Shown here piece by piece: positions 1 to 9,873 of a stretch of 64,000 bases of DNA. The stretch comes from Nakazawaea peltata. Its lineage: Eukaryota > Ascomycota > Pichiomycetes > Alaninales > Pachysolenaceae. The notes below the pieces were generated by a model. It had not been told where the DNA came from. It did no database searches and saw only the letters and a program-made list of their open reading frames with translations. The translations under genes and the position numbers were made by a program. The stretch is taken from the NCBI GenBank assembly GCA_001599355.1, contig BCGQ01000004.1:131249-195248 (forward strand). The letters run 5' to 3'. Each line of letters opens with the position of its first letter. The stretch's first letter is position 1.

Positions 1-264
1 CGAGATATTCGAATTGTAAAGCTCTATAAGAACCAGGCTAGCCAAGCTAGCCTTCTGACTATCCGGTTCCTCATTTCTCCTCCCAATTTACCCCCTCTCT
101 CTCGTCCCTCCTCCATCCCTTCTCCATCTTAGCATTTTATCAAAATCGCGTCCCAATCTAACGCGGCTTAAATTACCCTCCAAGAGGTCATTTTCATCTC
201 AAGACCTGATCAGTTCAACAGATAGTGCCATAAATGTGCCATTGATCTTACTACCATTTTCAGC
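1..264. promoter_or_regulatory. 5' flank of the first gene, with a short inverted repeat
   Basis: No gene is seen here. Positions 36-42 (GGCTAGC) and 46-52 (GCTAGCC) form a perfect 7-bp inverted repeat with a 3-bp centre. A pyrimidine-rich stretch follows at about 68-130, as is common in yeast promoters. The start codon of the next gene is at 265. Confidence 0.4.
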
Positions 265-3200
265 ATGGAAACACCCAGAAACTTCATGTACAAGCAAAGT
301 ATTGCACGTTCACCTCTTGTGACTACAATATACTCATCTTTCAAGGTGAATCTCTCCAAGAAGAACACATATTCGACCTCGATCGACCATGAGAACTTGT
401 TATCGATGAGGAATTGGAATGAAATTTCTCAAAATTTGAATTCCCAGAGCTACGATTTTGATGATGATGATTTTGATATTGATATGGTGCCCAATTCGGA
501 CGGAATAACGGCTCCCACAGATGGGAGACAGCCTGGGTTGAGCCAAGAGGGCCAAGTTGAGGGGTTATCTGGTACAAGAAGGGTTCCCAAAAGAGCCCTG
601 CCCAAACATTCTATGTCCCCAGAACCTCAATCTGCTTCTGGATATGTATATATCGATATTTTGATCCGTCATTCTTCAATCTCGGTGAATAATTTCGATT
701 CTACTTTTGATTTACCGTACGGAGTCAGATCTTCATGTCATTTAAGGGCTATTGAAAGCTCTGAGACCTCAGAAGAGACTTCCGATGACGATACTCTTCT
801 CGTAAATCTCAAAACTGGCTACCTTTTCCTCATAAAATTCTTCCTCATAGATGGTGTTCTCAAACCAATGATGGTTCAAGATATTAATTTGAAAAATTAC
901 TATCTAAATAAGGAATCCTCATGGTATGTGCCTCAAATATCCACTTTAGGGAAGAATTTATACTGTGATAATGGCTCCCAGGGAAGTGGAATAATCCTGC
1001 TAACGTCTCAATCATCGAATATCCGCTTCTGTCAATACTCGCCCACCTCTCATCGTATCGATTCCTCGGTAAATTTCTATATCGATGGGCTCATATTGAC
1101 CAGTAGTTTCATAAAACTCGACTCTCAGCATATGATGTTCGTAACTTTAGTACTCACATCTCAACGTAAATTCCAATTCCGACTCTTTGAGAAGTGGCAG
1201 GACGAGTCTCTAGACCAGATTAATCAATATAGTCCTACCTTACTTCCTCTGGAGTTCAGAGTACCTTTGCATATGATATCTGTGAATAAGTTCGTGGTAT
1301 TAATATATGAGACGAGTGTCATGGTGCTTGGACTCAATTTCTTCATTAGTTATGACTTGAACCATCGTCATCTCCATGAAAATTTAGAGATTAATGGAAA
1401 GATCAATTGTGTGTCGTTGAATGGGGGTTATGATATCGTTCAAAATGATGAGGTATTGGTTTCCACCGATGCCGGCTATATATATTCTCTCCGAGTACTG
1501 GCTCTTGATGAGTTAGAGATTAAATTAGTATATAAATTACCGTCTGTTTTCAGCTCAATGCTCCTGTTCTCAATTTCCAAGGTGCTTGACGAGAAATCAG
1601 ATGCTACATATAAGTTAATTTGTTCCTCTGAGACAACTTCGTCTCAGATAATCCTTCTCGATTCGAGATTCAAACGACTCGAATGTGAAAAGTTACTCAA
1701 TTGGGCACCTGTTCTTGATTTCAAAGTGATTGAAAATTCCAAACTGGAGGAACAGGAACTCTGGTTATTACTGAATCAGGGCCCAAAAACCAGTTTATAT
1801 CAAGCCCATAGAGGTTTTAAAGTATCTACACAGGTGGTGGATGAGTTTTTCAAACAAGCGAAACAGCTGTTTGTAGTTATGGCAGCTAATAATCGTCGTT
1901 TCGTGGTATTTAATTACGTAGAAGGCCTGGAAGTATATGAACTTTGTATTGGAGGTGAAGAAGACGAAGATCTGGGTCAATTAGAGCTCAAATTAATGGA
2001 TTGGGGGTTCCTTGATCTTTCCAACCGTACCATTTGCTTCAAAATGATCTCAGATACAACTCTGGTCTACATTACTGACTGTTCTCTTACCATTTTCAAC
2101 GTTCATACGGCAGTAACTGAATATAATTTACGTTTTAATCAAGATTCAGACACAAATATTGTGTTTGGAGATGTTTTGGGGGATAGGGTTGCCGTTATTA
2201 TGAGAAAAGATGATGAGTTTGTACTTGAAGTTTTTAATTACAATCCATTTGAGTCTGTTCTGCGTTTCTCTTTAGCTCAGCAACAACCATCGATGCTCAA
2301 ATTCACCCAGAGCAACTCCAAAATTGCTGTTGGATTCTACTTCTCCAATCAAATCTCGATTTACGATCTTATTTCAGAAACTTGCACGATTATTGACGTC
2401 AATTCACTATGTAAAGAGTTCCAAGTACCTCATGATATTCTGGTAGTTGAAAAAGCGGCATCTGAGTCAAGTCTAGGCTTGACCTCTAGCTATTTAATCA
2501 CCTCCAGGAATGGATACTACGGAATAATAGAAGAATCAGCTGATGGAATTTCGAAATCTCCAGTGAAATTCATCAAATTGACAGAATCTGCTATAAAAAT
2601 CCTCCCAACTCCGGACCAAAACTTCCTCTTGGCCTCCAAATCTCTTCATATACTTGACCTTAAACACTCGATTTACCCAGTAAAATGTCATTGTCCAACA
2701 AGCAAATACCAAGGATGGACAGATGTGAATTTAATGCCTGGAGAATGGGATCACGGCCAGGCAACTGGAGTATCTCCTCAGAAATCGCATATCCATTCTG
2801 TCATCGCATTAACGAAAGAAGGATTGAATATCTCCACGATCAATTCCACCCAGCAAACCTTGATAATGTCCAAGAAAGTACCTCTTACCAAGAGTTGCAA
2901 CCAACTTTTCGATATGAAGTTACTCAAGTTATTCATAGCAGTGACTGGGACCCCATTCCGTAGTGACAGTAGAGATCCAGATGGAGATCCAGAAGTACCT
3001 TTCATCATTGTAAATCAGGTATCCAAGAAGAGAATGGAGGTTCAAGGTATGGAAACCGTTGTAGGCCCTACCGAACGAATCGTAAGTGTCTCTGATTGGA
3101 TATTCGAGTACTCCAATTCTGCGAACCAACTCAAAAGACACCTTCAATTACTTTGTTCGGTGGTGGATCTCGAGTCTAAGAAGCATTGTATAAAAGTAGT

Positions 3201-4122
3201 AGAAATTCGTAAAGTGGATGAGTCGAAGGTTGTGGTTTCAAGATCATTCCAATGGAGTGTTGAAGAGAAGGACAAAGAAGACGAGGTAATGGGATCTGGT
3301 GGGAGTTCCAGTACCGTTGTCGGAACCTCTAGCACTTCTGGTACTTCCTCATTAACTCTCCCAAACATTTCGACCGCTTCTCCATCCTCTTCATCCGTCC
3401 GTTTCATCCGTCAATTCTCTAACCATTGCATTCTCTACACTTTCGGGAAGACACTTTATCAGATCTCGTATAATATGCAGCTGAAGAAGTTCGATAAGCC
3501 TGAGATTATTAATACTTTCCGTACTAAGATCAATGGTATGTCAGTCGTGACGGATAAATTGTGTCTTGTCACTTTAATGAATGACAGCTTCGTAGTTCTC
3601 AAACGTGACCCTGATTTAGGCACCTTTGTCGTCTCCCACTCAGATAATGCTCATACAAATATCTATGATCATTTACTCGTTGGGGATAAATTGGTCCTCA
3701 CCGATAAATATTATAATGTTTTGACGGTATTAGACATGAATAATGGGTTCAAAAGCATTCTCAGCTTCAAGACAGACTCATTATTGAAACTAGGAGGGTG
3801 CTCTTTTGACTCCAAATGGAACCTTCCTGGAGAAGGACTGAGTCAGGACTCGAGTGAAGGATCTAGATTCATCTCATGCTCACTCAACGGAGAAATATCT
3901 GTATTTAGTCTTGTATCATCAAGACTTCATCAGAAACTTGATCATCTGATGCAACAGAAACGACTTCTGAAACTTTTTGATCTCAATTACTTGAATGATT
4001 GGTTTATCAATAACGATAGGAAGGGGGGTGTAATTGAGGGAGAGAAGTTGGATCGGATGCAAATGATTGGGGGTTACTATGATGAGGAAGTTGATGAGTT
4101 AGTGAATGGAGTAGTGGTATAG
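265..4122 (+). CDS. DDB1/CPSF-A-family beta-propeller protein, probably Mms1-like
   Basis: A 1285-residue intron-less protein with no membrane segments. It is built almost entirely of short beta-strand blocks of the WD-like, three-propeller type seen in DDB1, Rse1, Cft1 and Mms1. The C-terminal third (about residues 1075-1270) resembles a CPSF-A domain, with repeated 'D-x-L-V-L-T-D-K' style blades followed by a helical tail. An acidic stretch lies near residues 65-75, and a Ser/Thr-rich linker near residues 1010-1045. It lacks the N-terminal signatures I associate with Rse1 and Cft1. Length (about 1300-1400 in the family) and divergence fit Mms1, the adaptor of the Rtt101 cullin ubiquitin ligase in replication repair. 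Family assignment is fairly firm, but the paralogue is a guess. The start is the first ATG, with stops upstream. Confidence 0.5.
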   Translation: METPRNFMYKQSIARSPLVTTIYSSFKVNLSKKNTYSTSIDHENLLSMRNWNEISQNLNSQSYDFDDDDFDIDMVPNSDGITAPTDGRQPGLSQEGQVEGLSGTRRVPKRALPKHSMSPEPQSASGYVYIDILIRHSSISVNNFDSTFDLPYGVRSSCHLRAIESSETSEETSDDDTLLVNLKTGYLFLIKFFLIDGVLKPMMVQDINLKNYYLNKESSWYVPQISTLGKNLYCDNGSQGSGIILLTSQSSNIRFCQYSPTSHRIDSSVNFYIDGLILTSSFIKLDSQHMMFVTLVLTSQRKFQFRLFEKWQDESLDQINQYSPTLLPLEFRVPLHMISVNKFVVLIYETSVMVLGLNFFISYDLNHRHLHENLEINGKINCVSLNGGYDIVQNDEVLVSTDAGYIYSLRVLALDELEIKLVYKLPSVFSSMLLFSISKVLDEKSDATYKLICSSETTSSQIILLDSRFKRLECEKLLNWAPVLDFKVIENSKLEEQELWLLLNQGPKTSLYQAHRGFKVSTQVVDEFFKQAKQLFVVMAANNRRFVVFNYVEGLEVYELCIGGEEDEDLGQLELKLMDWGFLDLSNRTICFKMISDTTLVYITDCSLTIFNVHTAVTEYNLRFNQDSDTNIVFGDVLGDRVAVIMRKDDEFVLEVFNYNPFESVLRFSLAQQQPSMLKFTQSNSKIAVGFYFSNQISIYDLISETCTIIDVNSLCKEFQVPHDILVVEKAASESSLGLTSSYLITSRNGYYGIIEESADGISKSPVKFIKLTESAIKILPTPDQNFLLASKSLHILDLKHSIYPVKCHCPTSKYQGWTDVNLMPGEWDHGQATGVSPQKSHIHSVIALTKEGLNISTINSTQQTLIMSKKVPLTKSCNQLFDMKLLKLFIAVTGTPFRSDSRDPDGDPEVPFIIVNQVSKKRMEVQGMETVVGPTERIVSVSDWIFEYSNSANQLKRHLQLLCSVVDLESKKHCIKVVEIRKVDESKVVVSRSFQWSVEEKDKEDEVMGSGGSSSTVVGTSSTSGTSSLTLPNISTASPSSSSVRFIRQFSNHCILYTFGKTLYQISYNMQLKKFDKPEIINTFRTKINGMSVVTDKLCLVTLMNDSFVVLKRDPDLGTFVVSHSDNAHTNIYDHLLVGDKLVLTDKYYNVLTVLDMNNGFKSILSFKTDSLLKLGGCSFDSKWNLPGEGLSQDSSEGSRFISCSLNGEISVFSLVSSRLHQKLDHLMQQKRLLKLFDLNYLNDWFINNDRKGGVIEGEKLDRMQMIGGYYDEEVDELVNGVVV

Positions 4123-4286
4123 AATGTATAGAAGTATAATGACTGCAATTCTGATCTATTTGGCATGGTAGTAATATGGTTCTCACTAATTCACTTACCA
4201 TCTTCCCAACTTACTCAATCTTCTCACCCTACTCAACTCTATCTCACCCCTCTGCCAATAATATCCACTACATGTTGTTCAGTATG

Positions 4287-4362
4287 CAGTATTCAGTATT
4301 CAGTATTCAGTATTCAGTATTCAGTATTCAGTATCGGTATCCGGTATCCGGTATGCAGTATC
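4287..4362. repeat. Heptamer microsatellite (CAGTATT/CGGTATC)n
   Basis: About six consecutive CAGTATT heptamers start at 4287. They are followed without loss of phase by the related heptamers CGGTATC (twice), CGGTATG and CAGTATC. The array lies in the 364-bp gap between the convergent ends of the Mms1-like gene and FYV7. It also creates short spurious open frames. Confidence 0.9.
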
Positions 4363-4486
4363 CACTACTGTTCAATAGCCATTATTTACTATCTACTTTA
4401 TATCTACATCCCATATTATATATACCCAATGACATTAATATCCTATTTATGAATTCTCTCGTCCTCACCTATCTTCTCTTCCTTCA

Positions 4487-4903
4487 TTATTTCTCCTGTT
4501 CACGAATCTTCTCCAAAAGATCAGAAATTCTAGGTCCCATTAATGGCTGTCCAGTCTTAGTCTTCTTCCCAAATTTCTCCTTTCTCTTCTCTCTCTTTTG
4601 TTTAGCAGTCTCAATCTCTTTCAATTTGGCCTTCTTCAGCTCTAATTGCAGTTTCTTCAGCTCAGCACGACGTTGCTTAGATATCAGTACACGTTCTTGG
4701 TAGGAAAGTCTAGCGTTCTGCAGACCTTTTCCACCTTCTGAAACACCCTCATCACCTTTTTCACCCTTCTCAGGCACCACTTGACCCTCTTTCTCTAACA
4801 TCTTGAAATAACTCTTCTTTAATCTAGCCTTATGCACTAAAGCACGCTTGATCTCCCTCGACTTCTCCTCTTTTCTGTCTCTAACTTTACGAATTCCCGA
4901 CAT
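4487..4903 (-). CDS. FYV7: Fyv7, 18S rRNA-processing factor
   Basis: A 138-residue, very basic and highly charged protein. The C-terminal block TKTGQPLMGPRISDLLEKI matches the most conserved part of Fyv7 (TRTGQPLMGPKIEDLLDKI in S. cerevisiae). The N-terminus (IRKVRDRKEEKSREIKRAL, then KKSYFKMLEKEG..VPEK) also follows the family. Fyv7 is a nucleolar protein of the small-subunit processome needed for pre-rRNA cleavage; that role is from family knowledge. Length matches the yeast protein (151 residues). It lies tail-to-tail with the Mms1-like gene and head-to-head with the PPR gene. Its promoter carries a PAC motif next to an RRPE motif (5019-5040), the standard signature of ribosome-biogenesis genes, which supports the call independently. 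Confidence 0.93.
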   Translation of the reverse strand: MSGIRKVRDRKEEKSREIKRALVHKARLKKSYFKMLEKEGQVVPEKGEKGDEGVSEGGKGLQNARLSYQERVLISKQRRAELKKLQLELKKAKLKEIETAKQKREKRKEKFGKKTKTGQPLMGPRISDLLEKIREQEK

Positions 4904-5018
4904 TTTGTGAATCTAAAGCTTTTATGAGTCCGAATATTCCTAAATTATCCTCAGATTACACCACTGCTGGTCTCTAAACCTTCTCTTCAATCGACTGTTC
5001 TGCCTTGTCTTCTGTCTT

Positions 5019-5040
5019 CTCATCTCATCTAAAAATTTTC
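5019..5040 (-). promoter_or_regulatory. PAC + RRPE element pair upstream of FYV7
   Basis: On the minus strand, GATGAGATGAG (5029-5019) matches the PAC box, and GAAAATTTTTA (5040-5030) immediately beside it matches RRPE. They lie 116-137 bp upstream of the FYV7 start. PAC (bound by Tod6/Dot6) and RRPE (bound by Stb3) together mark ribosome-biogenesis genes in many yeasts. Confidence 0.75.
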
Positions 5041-5167
5041 TCGAGGGAAATTTCCTTAACAGTAAAAAAATCACATCTACCTAGATAGGAAGTCGTAATT
5101 TGCTGATGGCATAATTTCCTCAAACGGAATATCCCCTTTAAGAAGTCATCACTACGAAAAATTTTCA

Positions 5168-5240
5168 GATCTCCCATAGTTAAGCTAAGACCGAGACTAG
5201 GAGGGCTTTGAAGAGATACAACTAGTTCAGGTACTGATAT
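5168..5240 (+). other. Possible decayed 5S rRNA-like segment
   Basis: Three blocks are collinear with the second half of yeast 5S rRNA. GATC plus five bases plus TAGTTAAGCT (5168-5186) corresponds to the box A region. GACCGAG (5189-5195) corresponds to the start of box C. TCAGGTACTG (5227-5236) corresponds to the conserved 3' end TCAGGTGCTG. Spacing between the first two blocks is 9 bases short, and the remainder is not conserved. A working 5S gene would be almost identical to known ones, so this is at best a relic and may be chance. Confidence 0.2.
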
Positions 5241-5417
5241 AATCGGAATTTTATAAAGAACATCGTGCAGATTTCAGGCTACAAGCAATTGTAATCAACT
5301 GAACTGTTTGAAAATCCAAAAAAGATACCCGACAGCCCTCTCCTATCGACTGCTCATCACCCACTTGTACATAATAAGAGCTTAGAAGAGGTGAGCTAAC
5401 AACGATAGGGTGTGAAG

Positions 5418-8400
5418 ATGCGAGGGAATATACTAGTACGACACCTGAGAGTGCGGCCTGTGAATGGTGTGATATCTATGAGCTGGTCGGTTCTCGCAGT
5501 GGGACTTTCACGCCAATTGTTGTCGGTTTCTATCCCCCATCCTGCGGCCTCTGTGTCCCATAGGGCATCTCATGCTCTGATAGGTTTAATATCGGGTCAT
5601 AATTCCACAAGATATTATAGCAATGTTACCGATAATGGAACTGAATCTACTAAAGATCGTCTGCTGATTCCAATGAGACTCAAAATAACCTTGGAATCCG
5701 ACTCTTTCAATGCATTACTGCTCCTGCTGTCACCAACATACAAAAAACTTCAGCATTTGATTCCTCAATTTACTGATCCCAAGGAGGCTCAAGATGCCCT
5801 CAAATTCATAGAGATATTACTGCAGCATGATGGAGAAGCTGGCATACATGTTGATAACGAAGGGTGTGAAATTCTTCGTGATCTTCTGGTTGTAAATAAG
5901 AGGTTGAAATCGGCTCTGTTCAAAGAGATGCTCAGAATCTCAAGAGCTCGTCTTATTCAGATATTTGTGAGGTCTAGTTTCTTCAATGAGCTGTATTTTT
6001 TACTCTCTAAGGGTCATGTGTCTGAGACACTGGCCAGTCGGGACCTCACCCTCAATTATGACCCCAAGATTCCTCCCTCCATAATACTGTCAATCCTCAT
6101 TAATACTCATCACATGGACCAGCTCCCCCAATATATGAAATGGGTACTAGACGATAACTCGACATCACCGAAAATTCGTCGGAAATTCATCACCAGCATT
6201 GTTCGTAACCTCGCCGATCAGCAAGATCAACTAGGTCTAGCCCTAAGATACTGGCATGACTACGCATTCATGGCCTATGGTCATCTTAATTTCGATAATT
6301 CAGTAAAATACCAAGACTCTCTCCATAGTTTATATTACATTATGCTCCAGTTCACGGCCCCAGACCTCAGAACTGGTATGGACTACAGTGAGAACTTGAT
6401 TCCCTTCTTGGAGAAATTCAAGCAGCTCAATAATCTCTCTAACCACCATTATAGTATGATGGTGTCGTCGATCATATACGTTCTCAAGAGTCATGAGATT
6501 CGAGTATTAGATTTAGTGATTAAATTATGGCAATATAAATTCGAACAGGGTTTATCTCTTGTTCCTGCCGACTTATCTCTGCTGATGAGAGCCTTTTATC
6601 TCAAGGGAGAGTCCTCTAAACTGACCGATGCTTATGAACTGAACCCACTGTTGCATCTGGATGACCAATTTGATGTCATTCTTCAGATTTATGGCCATGA
6701 AAACCAATGGAAACTGATGCAACAACAGTTCGAAGACTTGTTCGGTCATGGAGAACTCCCAAATCTCAAACATTATGGGATTGTCATGGCTCTGTTGCTG
6801 AATAGAGGTGAATTCCAAGCCGTAGAAACGTTATGGGATCAGTTGGGTACCCGTAAAATGCTCCCAAACATCCCAATTATGCATCTGATGATGCTCTCTA
6901 GTATTAGATCTTGTAATTATAGAGGTACCATAGCTTGGTTCCAAAAATTCCAAGAGTATGGGCTATCTCATACGGCTCAATCTTACAATTACTTGTTCCA
7001 ACTGCTCCGTGGGTTGAAACAATTGAGTGTGGCCGTCAAATTCTTCAAGAAATTGATCTTTGTAGACAAGTTTGAGTTGGATCATCAAAGTTTCCATGAA
7101 ATTTTGAAGGCTTGTTTAGCTTTAGGAGACGTAAAAACTGCAGAATTTGTATATAATACCGGTAAAGACCATGGATATGACTTAGGAGAGAGTTTGAAGG
7201 TGTTAATGATGCAAATCTATACAAAGCTGGGTCAATTCCATAAAATGGAGGCCTTGAAAGGAACCGTCACATCTAAAACTTCTATTAAAATCCATAACCA
7301 GCTTCTTTCTCGTTATATATCGGCTGGAGAATATTCAAAAGTGTTTGATCTCGTGACATCTCTTCGTTCTACGCAGCCTCAGTCCATCGATAATTACACT
7401 TATGTGTTTTTAATGGAGCTGTTAGTACGTTCAGGTAACCTTGATCAACTGATGAAGATTTTCCAAGACTTGAAGAAGAGATTGAGTGTAAAATTGTATA
7501 ATAAAGTGATGCATATCCTTGAGAATTCGGGTCATTACAATCAGGTGATTGAGATTTACGATACCATGATTGAAATGCAACTGGAATTCCCCTCATTACT
7601 GCCGGATATGGAATCATATCACTGCCTCATAAAGCTGTTATGTAAGCAATATGAGCAGACAGGATCAGACCCTGAATTCACTATTGAATTGGCAGTTAAA
7701 ATCGTAAATACCTTGATTGTGGAGAAATCGAAGAACCTGTTAGCTTCACCAACCTTGAATTTACCTTTCAAAGTCGTCTACAAACTCTTAGATTCACTCG
7801 TCAACTATGATATTCTGATGTGTAAATCTTTACTTGTGGACTTCTATGAAAGTTGTGAAGATAAATTGAGTTTGGACAATGATATGAGATTCCATCGGAT
7901 CTCATTGAAAATCCATGCTAAAGAGGCTAATCCCGTAGACTTCCTGGCTCTGTTTGACAAATATGTCGATGTTGCACGTCAGCAGTTTTCCATAGACCCT
8001 CGTAGTGAACTTGTAACAAAGAAGGGAACCCCAAATCATATCAAATATGCTCTTAATGAGTTCTGGCCATACTATCTTTATACGGTATTGCCTAGTAGAG
8101 CAGAATCCCAAGGATCTGCTCAATTAGATCTAGACTACTGGAAATCGCTCCTAAACTCAGGCTTCATTTTCACCAACTCAAATCTCAATCTTACCCTCAT
8201 TCATTTCCTCAAATATCCACTGACTTTCAGGTATCTGTTAGAGACTATCGAGACTAAGATGATCGATGGTTACATATATTTGAGAAGAAAGAGAAAGCTG
8301 AGAAGGTTGCTTGAACGTGCTGCCGTGTTTGGATCGGCTTCTCAGACTCGTCTGTTCAGTAAAGATAAATTTAAGTACTATTTGAGGGGTTTAAGTTATA

Positions 8401-8834
8401 TAAAGATGGTTCAAATTTTGGATCATCGGATCCTTCCTGTTCTCACTAAAGAGTCAGCTCTCAATTTGTCTCCTCATAGAGCTCGTCAACTGGTCATTGA
8501 CACTCTCATAGACCAATACCCAAAGACTCTTAGATTCTTCCGTTACCGTCGCAGAGTAGCCAATAAATGGTATGCTACCTACCTCAAATATAAGAAGATT
8601 CGGTCGAAGAGAGTACGGTTTGCCAATGTCCATGAACGGAATATGTTCAGGTACTCTGAACGGGTCGAACGTAAGAGATTAATCCTGGCAAAGATCCGTG
8701 AAAGAAGAGGGTTGAGAAAGACAAGATTTAAGAGAATGAGAAGAAATGAATCGTTTGGATTCAGACCAAAAGCTCCTAGAGAGTATCCACCGGCTGTAGT
8801 TGGACCTGGTCAACTGATGCTGGGGATGAGGTGA
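5418..8834 (+). CDS. Large mitochondrial pentatricopeptide-repeat (PPR) protein
   Basis: About 1138 residues from the ATG at 5418; a GTG two codons upstream is not a credible start. The N-terminus is rich in Arg, Ser and hydrophobics and free of acids for about 60 residues, as in a mitochondrial presequence. The central part (about residues 410-760) consists of helical hairpins of PPR type, for example 'YNYLFQLLRGLKQLSVAVKF' and 'SFHEILKACLALGDVKTAEF'. The last 150 residues are extremely Arg/Lys-rich, consistent with RNA binding. Yeast PPR proteins of this size (Pet309 and relatives) act in stability or translation of mitochondrial mRNAs. I cannot tell which one this is. It is transcribed divergently from FYV7. 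Confidence 0.75.
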   Translation: MRGNILVRHLRVRPVNGVISMSWSVLAVGLSRQLLSVSIPHPAASVSHRASHALIGLISGHNSTRYYSNVTDNGTESTKDRLLIPMRLKITLESDSFNALLLLLSPTYKKLQHLIPQFTDPKEAQDALKFIEILLQHDGEAGIHVDNEGCEILRDLLVVNKRLKSALFKEMLRISRARLIQIFVRSSFFNELYFLLSKGHVSETLASRDLTLNYDPKIPPSIILSILINTHHMDQLPQYMKWVLDDNSTSPKIRRKFITSIVRNLADQQDQLGLALRYWHDYAFMAYGHLNFDNSVKYQDSLHSLYYIMLQFTAPDLRTGMDYSENLIPFLEKFKQLNNLSNHHYSMMVSSIIYVLKSHEIRVLDLVIKLWQYKFEQGLSLVPADLSLLMRAFYLKGESSKLTDAYELNPLLHLDDQFDVILQIYGHENQWKLMQQQFEDLFGHGELPNLKHYGIVMALLLNRGEFQAVETLWDQLGTRKMLPNIPIMHLMMLSSIRSCNYRGTIAWFQKFQEYGLSHTAQSYNYLFQLLRGLKQLSVAVKFFKKLIFVDKFELDHQSFHEILKACLALGDVKTAEFVYNTGKDHGYDLGESLKVLMMQIYTKLGQFHKMEALKGTVTSKTSIKIHNQLLSRYISAGEYSKVFDLVTSLRSTQPQSIDNYTYVFLMELLVRSGNLDQLMKIFQDLKKRLSVKLYNKVMHILENSGHYNQVIEIYDTMIEMQLEFPSLLPDMESYHCLIKLLCKQYEQTGSDPEFTIELAVKIVNTLIVEKSKNLLASPTLNLPFKVVYKLLDSLVNYDILMCKSLLVDFYESCEDKLSLDNDMRFHRISLKIHAKEANPVDFLALFDKYVDVARQQFSIDPRSELVTKKGTPNHIKYALNEFWPYYLYTVLPSRAESQGSAQLDLDYWKSLLNSGFIFTNSNLNLTLIHFLKYPLTFRYLLETIETKMIDGYIYLRRKRKLRRLLERAAVFGSASQTRLFSKDKFKYYLRGLSYIKMVQILDHRILPVLTKESALNLSPHRARQLVIDTLIDQYPKTLRFFRYRRRVANKWYATYLKYKKIRSKRVRFANVHERNMFRYSERVERKRLILAKIRERRGLRKTRFKRMRRNESFGFRPKAPREYPPAVVGPGQLMLGMR

Positions 8835-8889
8835 TTGCAACCGCACTAGTTAATAATTACTTGTAAATATAATAGCACATAATATGAAT

Positions 8890-9130
8890 TACTGTAGACT
8901 AACTACTGCTTCAACCCACTACCACCTACTATAATACCACCTACTATAATACCATCTACTATACTACCACCTACTATACCTACTATAATACTACCTACTG
9001 TACTAATACCTACTATTCACCTACTATCCACCTACCTACTACCTACTATCTACCTACTATTCTACCTACTATCTACCTACTATCAACCTACTATCTACCT
9101 ACTATTCTACTACACTATATCATCAATTAC
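8890..9130. repeat. Low-complexity CCTACTAT-rich tandem repeat
   Basis: About 240 bp made almost entirely of imperfect 8-13-bp units built on CCTACTAT, ACCACCTACTATA or ACCTACTATCT. It fills the 3' space between the convergent PPR and SPC3 genes. The plus strand is G-poor. No coding potential is seen. Units differ by small indels, which suggests slippage. Confidence 0.85.
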
Positions 9131-9137
9131 CTATCTA

Positions 9138-9695
9138 CTATATCTCAACCGGATAACTTCCAGATGTCTCTCCCCAAAGTAAAAACCCAACCTGTGGCTG
9201 AATATTCCATTCTAAACTCAATACTCCCTCAGAACTAGTGAAATTAGCAGCATAATCCCAACATGAATATTTACTCTTTAACAGTTTCAAATCCAATTTC
9301 AGTTCCTCTGGAGTTCTAATGATCTTGTCCCACAAAGTGACCTTAGACTCAGACTGTTCATTGTACCCCTGATACAGGTATGTCAAATACACAAACACTT
9401 GCTTAGTGTTGTAATTGAACAATGGGGTCAAGTCAGCCTCCATCAGCAATTTATCCACCTTAATATTCTCCTTAGGTTGTCTACGAGATCCCAGGGTATT
9501 GGCGCCGAAATTTCTAGTCGATTTCCACAGATGCAGGACTCTCCAGTTGCTGGTATCGAACTCTACTGGAACAGACAAGAATCCATTTGTATAAAGTTGG
9601 GCATAACTCGACACAATGATGAACAGTGTGATCACAAATAACACGGTGATCGACTGGTTGGTGATATATTGAAGACGTTGTATGGATGAGTACAT
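9138..9695 (-). CDS. SPC3: Spc3, signal peptidase complex subunit 3
   Basis: 185 residues, the same length as S. cerevisiae Spc3 (184). There is a single membrane anchor at about residues 13-33 (ITNQSITVLFVITLFIIVSS). It is followed by the lumenal beta-sandwich with family landmarks such as ADLTPLFNYNTKQVFVYLTY, VTLWDKIIRTPEE and a C-terminal VLSLEWNIQPQVGFLLWG. Spc3 (SPCS3 in animals) is an essential ER subunit that supports catalysis by Sec11; this role is family knowledge. The N-terminus MYSSIQRLQYITNQ also matches. A CArG-like box lies about 180 bp upstream (9874-9889). Confidence 0.93.
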   Translation of the reverse strand: MYSSIQRLQYITNQSITVLFVITLFIIVSSYAQLYTNGFLSVPVEFDTSNWRVLHLWKSTRNFGANTLGSRRQPKENIKVDKLLMEADLTPLFNYNTKQVFVYLTYLYQGYNEQSESKVTLWDKIIRTPEELKLDLKLLKSKYSCWDYAANFTSSEGVLSLEWNIQPQVGFLLWGETSGSYPVEI

Positions 9696-9873
9696 TTTGA
9701 TATGGATATAAGTCTATGCTTTGTTATGCTAACGGACACGACTAGAAACACTCTTGAGACAATTGAATCCACTTACTCCACTCAAGTCACCTAATGACTG
9801 ATCTTCAACCTCTCTTCTCTTCCTTCTTCAGATCGCCTTGAGCCTTCAAAATCTCTACAGCGTGTCAGTTGGA

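Noticed and set aside
5412-5417. GTG start two codons upstream for the PPR gene, and TTG/GTG starts for ASA1, COQ6, TEX1, GIS2, SSQ1, NRD1 and MRPL17
   Set aside because: Nuclear yeast genes begin at ATG; an in-frame ATG shortly downstream gives a better N-terminus in each case.
8890-9130. CRISPR-like or telomeric repeat array
   Set aside because: Irregular unit length without spacers; eukaryotic low-complexity satellite.
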